A stretch of DNA of 64,000 nt from Gigaspora rosea (Eukaryota > Glomeromycota > Glomeromycetes > Diversisporales > Gigasporaceae), in the NCBI GenBank assembly GCA_003550325.1, contig QKWP01000505.1, positions 125,554-189,553 on the forward strand. The letters run 5' to 3'. A program made the position numbers and the translations under genes. Every line of letters begins with the position of its first letter. Position 1 is the first letter of the stretch. Of this stretch, positions 1 to 9,812 are shown one piece after another. The notes under the pieces were generated by a model that did no database searches, was not told the origin of the DNA, and saw only the letters and a program-made list of their open reading frames with translations.

Positions 1-6
1 TTATGT

Positions 7-245
7 GTACTACTAGGAAGGGTGGAATGGCGTGAAGATTTAGAGATCTCGACTCAGAGATCTCAACCCGGAAGTGCTAAAACTAATTTTTGTATTTCTT
101 TTTATTTTTCGTTCTTTTTTGCTAATTACTTCTTTCTCTTATGGACTTTGTGTACTGCCGGCAAGAGGAAATGGCATAAAGATTCAGAGATCTCGACCCA
201 GAAAGGGTGAAACGGCATAAAGCTTCAGAGATCTCGACACGAAAG
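7..245. repeat. Three imperfect copies of a 45 bp unit at the left edge
   Basis: Copies near 9-55, 160-203 and 203-245 share GAAGGGTGGAATGGCGTGAA-like and CAGAGATCTCGACCC-like segments. The stretch after copies 1 and 3 is also duplicated: each has GAAGTGCTA(A/G)AAC, a T-rich run, then CTAATTACTT. The layout suggests a roughly 150 bp unit cut by the window edge. No coding potential is convincing; a 62-residue frame over this stretch is low complexity. Confidence 0.5.
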
Positions 246-562
246 TGCTAGAACTGGCACTAAGATAAGTGCTTATTCTTTTTTCGTGCTTTCTTTGTTA
301 TTTTACTAATTACTTTTTTTCTAGTTTTTGTAAGGTTAAATAGAAGAGATTCGGGAACTGGTTAGTCACATTATAGTTGTTGACGGGTTTGTTATGAAGA
401 GCAAAGAGTATTACATTAGTACCAAGAATGGAGCGATTAGTAGTTGATAGTTAGATTAGAGCGAATGTATAAAAATTAAATAAATTTAAATAAAAATATA
501 AACTTAGTTTCGGAATTTTGGTATAGTTTCGGAATTTCGGCATAATTTTTCAAAATAGTTTC
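246..562. other. AT-rich spacer
   Basis: No gene or named element is seen. A short tandem motif, TTTCGGAATTTTGGTATAG then TTTCGGAATTTCGGCATA, lies at about 508-545 and leads into the GC-rich island. Confidence 0.4.
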
Positions 563-775
563 GGGCAGCATCATTACCCGCGGGTGACCCGTAGCAGAAT
601 TTTTTTTATTACCCAGTGTTCACCCGCGGGTGACCCGTAGCAGAATTTTTTCTATTACCTAGTGCTCACCCGGGTATGATTTTGACCCGGGTTGAACGGG
701 TCACCCGTAGACCCGGGTGACCCGTCGATCACCCGGGTGACCCGCGGGTCAACCCGCCGGGTGACCCGGGTCATG
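563..775. repeat. GC-rich ACCCGGGT/ACCCGCGGGT palindrome island
   Basis: More than ten overlapping ACCCG(C)GGGT palindromes and GGGTGACCCG direct repeats fill about 210 bp, in a region otherwise three-quarters A+T. The segment ACCCGCGGGTGACCCGTAGC followed by an AGAATTTTTT-like run occurs twice (about 576 and 622). The 3' half is almost pure [A]CCCGGGT[G]. It is a minisatellite built on a self-complementary octamer. CpG content is locally very high. Confidence 0.7.
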
Positions 776-799
776 TTTTTTTAAACGGGTCCAATCACT

Positions 800-1579
800 A
801 GTTGGACGATCTTGGAATGCTGTGATTAGATTTTAACGATTTTGGGCTTGTTAGAATCATCTCGTCGAGATGAGCATTTTGGTAGTTAAATCATACAAAA
901 CGAACCAGTGGATCAAAAGTTATTATCAATTTCAAAAATTGGTCATATAAATAATTTTTTAAAAAATATAAAATTTGATTGGCTAATAGTAGTGTTCTGC
1001 AAAAGATCTGGGTCCGGTCCAGGTCCGGTCCAGTCCATTGATGAACTGAGTTCGGACCCTTGATTTTTAAGATTCGATTCGGACCAACAAAAGATCCGCC
1101 CGGTCCGGTCTTAGAATAATACTTAATATGGCTAATTTAAAATTTTATTTTTTTTTACAGATGAAATATAATATTTCTGTATCCAGCCGGTGATATATAT
1201 GTACATATCACTGGACCCTGAATTACTGTATCGATCTATTATAGCAAAATTATATAAATAAAATCAGGCAAAAAACATTCGAGAACAACAAAACTTTTTT
1301 TTTGTTTTTTAGCGAAGCACTTGGTCTTAGTTATTTAACAACTTGTATCTATAAATTTTTTAAATTTCACAATTCCGGGTCGGCCCGGATCTAAGTGATA
1401 CAAGTTCAGACCCTAAATTTAGATCCGAATTGGTGTTCAGACCAGGTACGGATCTTTAAAAATACCCGCCCGGTCTGAATCATGCGGAATACTAGCTAAT
1501 AGGGTATCAGGTGTAGGCGGGTAGGGCAAATTTTAAAATTTATTAGTAACAAAAAATTACGTAATTTCTGGAAGCCCCT
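800..1579 (+). mobile_element. Right part of a GGGGCTTCCAGAAAT-family fold-back element
   Basis: Positions 841-925 carry one copy of the recurrent fold-back motif (TTTGGGCTTGTTAGAATCAT ... CCAGTGGATCAAAAGTTATT). The element ends at 1,560-1,579 with ACGTAATTTCTGGAAGCCCC. The same order (motif, TTTGATTGGCTAATAG, ATCAGGT, ATTAGTAACAAAAAATTA, terminal repeat) recurs at 40,500-40,754. It is interrupted by the MITE at 990-1,494. The left end is not recognised and may be missing. Confidence 0.6.
990..1494. mobile_element. hAT-like MITE, 8 bp TSD GCTAATAG
   Basis: The element begins TAGTGTTCTGCA and ends TGCGGAATACTA, an imperfect 12 bp terminal inverted repeat (10 of 12 pair). Perfect 8 bp direct repeats GCTAATAG flank it at 982-989 and 1,495-1,502. 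A related empty site, TTTGATTGGCTAATAGATAT, is present at about 40,665 in a second copy of the host repeat. That confirms the boundaries. The interior is rich in GGTCCGG/CCGGACC motifs (GGTCCGGTCCAGGTCCGG near 1,011) and has no transposase frame. The hAT assignment rests on TSD length and is inferred. Confidence 0.8.
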
Positions 1580-1597
1580 AAAGGGGCTTCCAGAAAT
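1564..1597. repeat. Perfect 16 bp inverted repeat where two element ends abut
   Basis: ATTTCTGGAAGCCCCT (1,564-1,579) and AGGGGCTTCCAGAAAT (1,582-1,597) are separated by two bases. They are the facing terminal repeats of the element to the left and the 1.5 kb element to the right, so this is a tail-to-head junction of two family members. Confidence 0.7.
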
Positions 1598-3096
1598 CAG
1601 CTGATTTCAGAGAGAGTGAATGGGTCAGCTGAAGTATCAGGTATAATTCCGGCCAAAATTTTATAATTCTGGCCAAAGTTACAAAATTATTTTTGACCAA
1701 AATTATAGATTTATTAACAATATTTAATAATTAATAACTTTTAATTTACTGGATCAAATTTAATGATTTAACTACCAAAATGATTCTCTCAATGAAAGGA
1801 TTCTAGCAAGCCCAAAATAATTAAAATCTAATCACTGGATCCTAAGATCAGAATAGATATAAAAGTTTTATAATTTATTAAAAGAAAAAATCTATTTGTT
1901 ACAGTCTGTTACATGCTTATTTGTAATAGCCAATAAGGCCATAATAATAAAATAATATTAAAATTAAAATTAAAACTAAAAATTAATACAGAATTGCAAA
2001 AGGATCATTTTTTTGTTAGAAGTACAATAGGGGTTATTATAGTACATTTTTGAGTTATAAATAAAGCTGTTACAAATAAGTGTGTAACAGCCTGTTACAA
2101 ATATATTCGTCCTTATTAAAAAATTATAACTATTTATAGTAATATAAATTTATTTCGATCTCTAGAACCTGTAATTGGGTTTTTATAATTTTGGGCTTGC
2201 TAGAATCCTCTCATTAAGCTGATCATTTTTGGTAGTTAAATCATCGAAATTGGCCCAGTAGATCAAAAGTTATTAGTTATTAACAATTAAAAATTAATTT
2301 TTAATTGTTAATAACTTTTGATCTACTAAACCAATTTCAATGATCAACTACCAAAATGATTAGCTCAATGAGAGGATTCTAGCAAGCCTAAAATCATAAA
2401 AATCCAATCACAGAATTCAGAGATCAGAATTAATTTGTGTTACTATAAATGGTTTATAATTTTTTAATAAATTATAAACCTTCTATAATAACACAAATCT
2501 ATTCCGATTTTAGGATCCAGTGATTAGATTTTAATGATTTGGGCTTGCTAGAATCCTCTCATTGAGCGATCATTTTGGTAGTTGAATCATCGAAATTGGC
2601 CCAGTAGATCAAAAGTTATTAACAATTGAAAATTAATTTTAATTGTTAATAATTTTTGATCAACTAGGCCAATTTCGATGATTCAACTAACAAAATGATC
2701 AGCTCAATGAGAGGATTCTAATTAGCCCAAAATTATAAAAATCCAATCACAGGATCCAGAGATCGGAATAAATTTGTATTACTATAAATGGTTTATAATT
2801 ATTTAATATATTATAAAACTTCTATAGTAACACAAATCTATTCTAATCTTAGGATCTAGTTATTAGATTTAATAGTTTTGGGCTTGCTAGAATGCTCTCA
2901 TTGAGAGGATCATTTGGTAGTTAAATCATTAAAATTGGCCTAGTAGATCAAAAGTTATTTACTATTAAATATTATATCTAACTTTTTAATAATCGTAAAA
3001 TCTAATTGACTGATTGGATATCAGGTGGGGGTGGGTGGGGTAGAGATAAAGTGGGCTCATAGTAAAAAAAAATCAGCTTATTTCTGGAAGCCCCTT
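1582..3096. mobile_element. GGGGCTTCCAGAAAT-family fold-back element with alternating palindrome array
   Basis: Terminal repeats are AGGGGCTTCCAGAAATCAGC on the left and CTTATTTCTGGAAGCCCCT on the right. The interior holds six motif copies in alternating orientation (minus about 1,735-1,815; plus 2,188-2,275; minus 2,310-2,395; plus 2,535-2,615; minus 2,645-2,735; plus 2,880-2,955). This gives a tandem array of about 350 bp units, each itself a near-perfect hairpin. Hairpin centres at about 2,290, 2,470, 2,635 and 2,810 alternate between two different palindromes. No transposase frame is seen. Relatives lie at 38,611-40,754 and 47,323-50,736. Confidence 0.65.
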
Positions 3097-3106
3097 TAAT
3101 AACTTT

Positions 3107-3227
3107 GTTCATTATAATAAGCTATACAAATTTGCAAATAGCTTTTAAAAATATTGTCTCTACAAAAAGTTGATGCATTTTAAAGTTATACTATTTTATT
3201 GTCTAGTATAGGCTTCTTGCACTATAG
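3107..3227 (-). mobile_element. Half copy of the TGGTGCAAGAAGCC MITE
   Basis: The segment ends with AGTATAGGCTTCTTGCACTA, and its body is the reverse complement of the left part of the complete element at 33,993-34,391 (shared ATTGTCTCTACAAAAAGTT). Only one terminal repeat is present, so it is a truncated relic. Confidence 0.6.
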
Positions 3228-3589
3228 AAGATTTTGTTTGGTTTAGAGTGAGTTTAATAGTGATCAGTTTAGAGAAGTTCAGATTAGAGAAAGGTGAATG
3301 TAAATAAGTTCCCCAGGAAATTAACTTGCACTGGCCAATTAGATGAATTTCAGGCCATTATATTTATTATATAAAAATTTAACCAAACTAATCTTTTGCC
3401 AATTCGATTTTGGTATGATTTAAAGTAATATTTACTATTTATGAAGATTGCTATCTCCGTAAATAATAAATACTACTCTAGATTATACCAAAATTGCTAA
3501 AATTGAATTAGATATTTATTTAGCTAATTTTTTTATAAAATGTCCCATAAAATAATAATAATAGTTTTAAATAAATTTAGTCTGAACAA
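3228..3589. other. AT-rich spacer with a hairpin
   Basis: No gene is seen. An inverted repeat around 3,395-3,500 pairs CCAATTCGATTTTGGTATGA with TTATACCAAAATTGCTAAAA, and TAAAGTAATATTTACTATTT with AAATAATAAATACTACTCTA. It is probably another small fold-back relic. Confidence 0.4.
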
Positions 3590-3749
3590 GGGCGCTACAT
3601 TTATTAGGTAATATTTTAGGGGTGAAGGGTCAAGCCAAATCTTTTCTTATATAAAAATTTTAGCCAATTAAATTTAATAAAAATATTACCTTGGGGTGGG
3701 AGTAAGCCTCTATAGTAAATAGATATTAGATAATAAATATAAGCACCCC
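3590..3749. mobile_element. Tourist-like MITE, family 1
   Basis: It begins GGGCGCTACATTTATTAGGT and ends ATAATAAATATAAGCACCCC, a diverged terminal inverted repeat matching the copies at 11,002-11,165 and 47,547-47,705. Internal AAGGGTCAAGCC and GGGGTGGGAGTAAGCC segments are shared. The target duplication is not clean in this copy. Confidence 0.65.
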
Positions 3750-5199
3750 AATTAATTTAAATCAACCAATTATATAGAAGTCTTACTATAAACTCTAGAG
3801 TATTACATAGTGCTTAGAACCATTAATTCTCACTTTTCTGAACCCACTTTTTTAAAAAACTATTTTTCTAATATTATATAGTATTAAAGTTAGCATTTTG
3901 CTAGTTGTAGATATATATTTTTAGCAAATTGTTACTTGTGTATTGTCAGATAAATGACATGTTAGAGAAATAGCTTTCAGGAAATCATACGGTAACCCTT
4001 AGCACAAAGTACTCTGGTTATACTCTGGGTTATACTCCAGGTTATGCTTTGAAATATGCTCTAATTCATACTTTAGCTTATTTGGTGTTAAGAAATACTC
4101 TGCCATAGTATACACTACACCACTCTGAAGCACTTCGTTAATATCACTATTTATAAAATTTTGGGATTCTGTGAATTGAATTTTGATAATTTTAGACTTA
4201 TTAGTATCGTCTCATTAAGATGAACATTTTGGTAGTAAAATTATCCAAAACAGATTATTGGTTCAAAAAGTATTTATTATTAATTTTAAAAATTTTTAAA
4301 AATTTTAAAAATTTTAGCCAATTAAAAGCTATTTACTATTAGACCCTGATAATTTTCTGATCTTCACCTACTTAAAAAATTAGGTAATAAATGGTTCTAT
4401 TCTTATAGAAAAAACCAGGGTTGGCATTAGACAATGTCCAAATAAATTGTAAGATTATTGAATATATGTCCAAATTGTTAATTGGACATATGCCCAATTG
4501 TCCAATAATTTTATTGAACAATTTTAATAATATAATAACAAAAGCTAAAAATAAATTATCTTTTTTCTTTTGGTTAAAAAACTCAAAAACATCCTTGACC
4601 TGAAAATAAGCTACCTCACAATCAACAATAGTTGCTATATAGTAAAGTCCAAACTTTACTATAAATCAATTATAGTTGCTTAAGTAAACTTATTCAGAAG
4701 ATCAAAATATGTATACTTTAAAATTTTTAACAAAATTGAAGAATTTTTTATTAATTGGTTTTTAATTTTTATGTTCAACAAAAAATTAAAATTTTATTAA
4801 CAAAATATATTTGTTGAATTTAAAAATTAAAAGTCAAATAATAAAAACTGCTCCAATTTTGATGAAACTTTTAGTATATTAAAATTAAAAAATAAAATCA
4901 ACTATTGTTAGAGCCGTGACAGATATTACGTAATATCATAGGGGGAGGGGGTAAGCCAAAGTCTTACGTTACACATATATAATATATATAATTATATATA
5001 TAATATAATATATTACTAATATATTATAATTTTTAGCACTAATTAAACTTATTTAAAATATAATTATATACTGAAATGATGTATTTTTGAGTGCTAAGAA
5101 AGTTTATTTAGTAGCCAAAGGTATATTTCATTAGTAAAATTTTGCATGATGCTAAATTTTTATATTTTTATTAATTGATAATCCCCCTGTTAACTGAAA
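3750..5199. other. AT-rich spacer with fold-back fragments
   Basis: No gene is supported. Positions 4,150-4,275 hold a plus-strand copy of the recurrent motif (TTTTAGACTTATTAGTATCG ... AGATTATTGGTTCAAAAAGT). Short imperfect direct repeats TACTCTGG(G)TTATACTC lie at 4,010-4,045. The AT palindrome region at 4,975-5,035 (ATATATAATATATA) is simple sequence. A 60-residue frame at 4,421-4,603 is AT-driven. Confidence 0.45.
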
Positions 5200-5214
5200 A
5201 GTAGTTAAATTTGG

Positions 5215-5545
5215 TGTTCTTCCATCTAAAATTATTTTTCTTACTAAGTTAACAATACATGTCCACTAATAGAAAGTTGTAGAGCTCGTCGAGACGCATC
5301 TAACAGTGGTTAGATCATCCAATTCACCCAGTGGATGGCGAGATATCGGCGAAAAACAATTGGCCGGCTATATAAAATTCCATGATGCAGATTATATATA
5401 AAAATCACTATAGACAAAATGTGGCGTGCTTCTATTTAAAACTTTTTTTCTTACTAAGTTAATGATACATGTCTACTAATTGAAAGTTGTAGAGCTTGTC
5501 AAGACGCATCTAATAGTGGTTAGATCATCCAAATCGGCCTAGTGG
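5215..5545 (+). repeat. Tandem pair of the GAAAGTTGTAGAGCTCGTC motif unit
   Basis: Two direct copies, about 5,225-5,400 and 5,430-5,545, share TTTTTCTTACTAAGTTAA, ACATGTC(C/T)ACTAAT, GAAAGTTGTAGAGCT, GACGCATCTAA and GTGGTTAGATCATCCAA. The same unit occurs as an inverted pair at 30,190-30,535. The later part (AGTGGATGGCGAGATATC) is a variant of the window-wide motif. Confidence 0.6.
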
Positions 5546-5660
5546 GAACTACAAGCTTACTAAAAGCACAGCAAAAAAAATATAAAAAATCAAACTTAAA
5601 AAACCCTAGATACCAAAAAATAAAAAACAGCTTATTAGTCACACGATATGTCACAACAAA

Positions 5661-6518
5661 ATTTTTTTTTTTATTCAAAGTGCCCATTTTGGGGATATAG
5701 GCTTTTATTCAAAATATAATGAACCATAGCATTCTACATAAAGAACTGTCCAATATTTGTACATTGACGAGAGTACAACTAGGAGCCATGTCATTAATCA
5801 CCTGATTATTTTTTATCAAAGGCCTATCCCCCTTCCTCTTTCTTAATATATATATAGTCAGGTTCTTATATATAATTTCAACTTTTTTTACACCCTTCCC
5901 CTCTAAAAAATCACCTGATTTTTGTCACTTCTCTAGCCATGCTGCAACTTTTGGTTGCCTATTTAAGTAGCTATCTAAAGGTTCTACACTAGCTGCCATA
6001 TCTGCAACCTACATACTAGTATTGCTTATTTAAATTCTTTGATTCTTGCCTTCTGCCAGTTCATCTTGTATTACTAAAACACAGTTTCAGATTCTGTATT
6101 GCACTTTTAGAACTAGTTTATTCTCAGTGAGAGACTTGGTAGAGTGTTTTTCTGTCCTACACAGATATCACCTATACTTCGATAACTTATGCATTCACTA
6201 AGGCAAACAACTTGCAATTAGGATTACCTGCAACCATTACTGTTACCTACTTCTGTTCTTGTACAGTTTACCAGATTCTAGTACCTCTCATTCTTTTTTT
6301 TGGTTTCTTTCCTTAGAGCTTTCCTTACCCCTAATTGCTTTCCTTTTCCAGTTGCAATCCTATTTTCAATCTGAGGACCCAGAAGGTTTGGTTCACCCGG
6401 CAAGTGTCGTGGTCTTCCAACCCTTGGTACATGTTTCTGAAACACTTTTTTTCCTCCGGTGATAACAAAGGGACATCTATAAATAATGTTATGTATCTTT
6501 TTATAGTAGCGCTTGACC
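5661..6518 (-). mobile_element. tRNA-headed retroposon family S1, truncated copy
   Basis: On the minus strand this carries the S1 3' region (GGCAACCAAAAGTTGC at about 5,950) and ends in a poly(A) run read as T at 5,661-5,672. It matches the copies at 25,825-26,835 and 35,961-37,200 in the GGTTGCCTATTTAAGTAG and AAGGTTCTA blocks. The tRNA-like head seen in those copies is absent, and the element meets another repeat at 6,519. It is interrupted by a Tourist-like MITE at 5,782-5,932. Open frames over 6,259-6,547 on both strands are not conserved between copies. Confidence 0.55.
5782..5932. mobile_element. Tourist-like MITE, family 3 (TSD CTA)
   Basis: This 151 bp element sits between CTA repeats at 5,779-5,781 and 5,933-5,935. 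It carries TGTCATTAATCACCTGATT on the left and AATCACCTGATTTTTGTCAC on the right, as in the copy at 29,298-29,443. Removing it restores a retroposon tail, GAGAGTACAACTAGCCATG, matching the uninterrupted copy near 25,908 (GAGAGTACATATAGCCATAT). Confidence 0.75.
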
Positions 6519-7137
6519 AGGACCCCAAATAATCTATGTGAGGTCATAGTTAAAAAATAGCTAATGGAGGGCCGTTTTTTAAAAAAGGTTATATTTGAAA
6601 TATAGGTATTGGAGAAAAAGGTTATATTTGAAAACGGGTAATGGGTAAAATGAGTATATTTGAAAGAATGGTAATAGGGTAATTTTTATAAATGTTATAT
6701 TTGAAATGTACTAATAAAAAATTGGGCTATAATAGTAACCCGGCAGGTAAAAAGAAGAGAGGGAAAAAGGAAGAGAGGGGTAAAAGGAAGAGAAGGGTAA
6801 AAGAGAGAGAGAGTAAAAAGGAGAGAGGGGTAAAAGGGAGAAAGGGGTAAAAGGAAGAAAGGGGTAAAAGAGAAAAAGAGGTAAAAGGGAGAGAGGGATA
6901 AAAGAGAGAAAGGAGTAAAAGGGAAAAAAGGGTAAAAATTAAGCAAAACGGCTTTTTTTATTTTTTTTTTTTAGAGAACGACCTGTTTTTTTTTTTTAGA
7001 GAACGTTGTATTTTAAAAAAAGATAAAATCGGATAAAAGTTTTAACTAATGTTTGAAATATAGCTTATATTACCAAACCAAAACCGCTAACCAAAAAATT
7101 TTTTACTATGATGCTCACATAGATTATTCGGGGTCCT
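6519..7137. mobile_element. Family H element (AGGACCCCAAATAATC ends)
   Basis: Inverted ends AGGACCCCAAATAATCTATG (6,519) and CATAGATTATTCGGGGTCCT (to 7,137) pair over more than 30 bp. The interior holds about five spaced GGTTATATTTGAAA repeats (6,585-6,705), a purine-rich minisatellite, and paired poly(T) blocks with AGAGAACG. A second copy is at 28,596-30,919. The 8 bp flanks here (GCTTGACC and ATCTATCT) do not match, unlike that copy. Confidence 0.65.
6750..6935 (+). repeat. Purine-rich GGTAAAAGGAAGAGAG minisatellite
   Basis: About 185 bp consist almost only of A and G, with a single T per unit in GGTAAAA. The unit is 13-16 bp and is repeated about twelve times. The minus-strand frame of 83 residues over it (FTPFSLLSLSPFY-like) is a by-product of the repeat. 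Such tracts can form triplex DNA; that is general knowledge, not shown here. Confidence 0.75.
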
Positions 7138-8095
7138 ATCTATCTTTATGACTTAGAAAAAGTTGTTAAAAATAAAATTTTACATTATATGCTTTGATAT
7201 TGCTTATTTATTTTTATATTTTACTAGTAAAATTTTTAATTTTTAAAACTTAAAATTTTTTGTCTACAAAATCGTGCAATTTGATTGGTCAAAATCAGGA
7301 GTGCGACATTGGGGTGTGAAATAGCATAACAAATACAAACATAGTGAAGATCACATAATAATTTTTACTAATCAAGATTTTTCTGNAAGAAAAGATATGG
7401 CCAATAGTATTTGGCCAATAACTTTTGATTTAGTAATCCAAATAAAATGAAATGGGTACTATCTGACTCCTCTCACTGAGATGAATTGAATGGTACCAAA
7501 ATCATTAAATTTGGACCACTGGATCAGTTTTTAGCTAATTTTTTCTAAAAAAATTATATTATATTTTTTTGACTCCCTACATATTGGAAGAAACATTATT
7601 TTTTGTCCAACTCCTTTTGTATAATGTTTTTATAGATGCCCTTCAACTAGTAGTCCAGTTGGTAGGGTCCGCCAAACCCTTTTGTCGTAAGTTTGCCCAG
7701 TCATTGGTTCCACTTTCGGTTAGTCTGTTTTGGTTATTAGTTCCCTATTCGATTCCTGTTTAGTACTGTCGGAAGCCTAGCTATTTCTTCACTTGAGTCT
7801 TGTCAAGCTGGTTTCTTTTGTTATACATTAACGTGTTTCCTGAAATTAATTTGCTTGTAAACACCAAAGCTCCCAATACGAGTTGGTGCAATCCAAGTTA
7901 CAAATCTACAGATCTGGGCTCAAAGTCCAGATTACCATAATGCAGATATAAATTTTTTGAAAATGTTTCTAGTGGAATTCAACTCTATACCTTTTGTTAC
8001 AATATCTTGGAGGGTAACAACAAACCAACTACACTATATTACTATACTATTACACAAAATTTTTTACATAAAATTTATAAAAAAAATATATAAAA
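7138..8095. other. AT-rich spacer with one motif copy and an isolated n at 7,386
   Basis: Positions 7,420-7,535 carry a motif variant (ACTTTTGATTTAGTAATCCA ... CTCACTGAGATGAATTGAAT ... ACCACTGGATCAG). The stretch 7,600-7,960 is less AT-rich and non-repetitive by eye, but contains only short frames, the longest of 64 residues at 7,569-7,763. It resembles decayed coding or retroposon sequence; no family is recognised. Confidence 0.4.
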
Positions 8096-9007
8096 TTACT
8101 ATAAGCTTTGAATCTTTGATATTTTTCCTCTATATATTAACTTAAAATCAAATATCTTTGATATTTTTCCTCTACATATTAACTTAAAATCAAATTTTTC
8201 AGGAATATAGAACAAGGGAAGAAGAAAAAATTGAGCTTAAAAATCAAATTAAAATTTCACTAATTTTGCACAAATAAAAATTTAACTTTGCCAAAAACAA
8301 ATATTTAATGATTTTAAAATAATAAGTATGTATAAAATTATACTTTGAACAAGTTTACTTAGGCGATCGAAGTAGGTTACCTTGTAAGAAAAATGTGTAC
8401 CTATATACTAAAGTCAAATTTTTGAGCTTTAAATATAAAAGCTCTTTTTTTATTAAGATAACCTACTTTGGGTGCTTAAGCAAAGTTGTTTAGCATGCAC
8501 TTATATTTAAAGTCAAAATGTGTTTTTTTGGCTATTTACTAGATAAAAAATAGAGTCGAAGTTAGAAAAAAATTTTTTTAAAAAAAAATTTTTTTCTAAC
8601 TCCAACTCCATTTTTTACTAGTAAATAGCTAAAAAATGTGGGTTGACTTTAAACACAAGTAAAATTACATGCTGAACAACTTTGCTTAAGCGCCCAAAGT
8701 AGGTTATCTTGATAAAAAAAGGTATTTATATTTAAAATTAAAAAAATTTTGACTTTAATACATAGGTAATACATTTTTCTTACAAGATAACCTACTTTGG
8801 TCACCTAAGTAAAGTTGTTCAGGGCATGATTTTATATATACTTATTATTTTAAAATTGTTAAATATTTGTTTTTGGACAAAGTTACATTTTCGTTTTGTG
8901 CAAAATCAATGAAATTTTAATTCAATTTTTAAGCTCAATTTTTTTTCCCCTTGTTCTATATTTCTGAAAAATTTAATTTTAAGTTAATATGTCATAGCTT
9001 ATAGTAA
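8096..9007. repeat. Large palindrome of about 0.9 kb
   Basis: The left arm (8,096-8,580) and right arm (8,581-9,007) are reverse complements with scattered differences. The outer ends TTACTATAAGCTTTGA and ATAGCTTATAGTAA pair, and the centre is GTTAGAAAAAAATTTTTTT facing its complement. The left arm is longer because a 44 bp segment (CTTTGATATTTTTCCTCTA...) is duplicated in it. A submotif, CAAAGTAGGTTATCTTG with AACAACTTTGCTTAAG, occurs four times in alternating orientation. No TSD is evident. Confidence 0.8.
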
Positions 9008-9651
9008 TTATTTAGAGCGAAGCAACAGACTCATACTTTTATGCCCTTTGATGACCGAAATTACATTATATTTAAAAATATCAAAAACATAATTGTGGCA
9101 TTTTCTAGATATAATGCCGCATGTTTATATTTGCATATTTAGTACAACAACAATGCAGGTTTTATGCGTTTGTGTCGAATCAATTACTCGAGTAACTAAT
9201 TTGATATTGTAATTGTCTATAGCATATGTTTTTTTTGTTTTTTTTTGTGATTTTTTTTTTTAAAATTTTTTTTAACTCTTAATTTTTTTTTAATTTACAT
9301 TCGCTTAATTATTTTTTTTATATAATCGCAAAAATTACTTTACTGGACTTCACTCAAATTATTTACTAAACCTTTACTCAAATTACTTACTGAACCTTTG
9401 CTCAGGTATGTTTTTTACCGGTAATTTTTTAAAAGGGTCGACATTTTTTTTTCAAATATACGTACATGTACATATAATATGATACTATTAATTAAAATGG
9501 GCATAACAAGTATTGCTAAATAAAATAGATTTACATTTTGTTGACAATACATCTAAAATAAATCTTTCATCTAGATAAATATAAATTTAATGTAATGGGA
9601 GAGACTACTTTGTTTAATGGTCTTGGTTTACCAACCATGTGGAAGATTGAT
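9008..9651. other. AT-rich spacer
   Basis: No gene or element is recognised. A short direct repeat, ACTCAAATTATTTACTAAACC then ACTCAAATTACTTACTGAACC, lies at 9,352-9,394 and may be a decayed minisatellite. Confidence 0.4.
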
Positions 9652-9812
9652 AATAAATCACAGTTTGTTAGCATAGATTCAAGTGAGCTTAAAGTAAATA
9701 ATATGGGTAAGATATGTAATAAATTTTAATANAATAAATCACAGTTTGTTAGCATAGATTCAAGTGAGCTTAAAGTAAATAATATGGGTAAGATATGTAA
9801 TAAATTTTAATA
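9652..9812 (+). repeat. 80 bp perfect duplication around a single n (assembly join)
   Basis: Positions 9,652-9,731 and 9,733-9,812 are identical, from AATAAATCACAGTTTGTTAG to GTAATAAATTTTAATA, and the only base between them is n at 9,732. This is what two contig ends sharing an unmerged 80 bp overlap look like. Confidence 0.8.

Noticed and set aside
6259..6547. Overlapping 65-89 residue frames on both strands
   Set aside because: They lie in retroposon S1 and are not open in its other copies.
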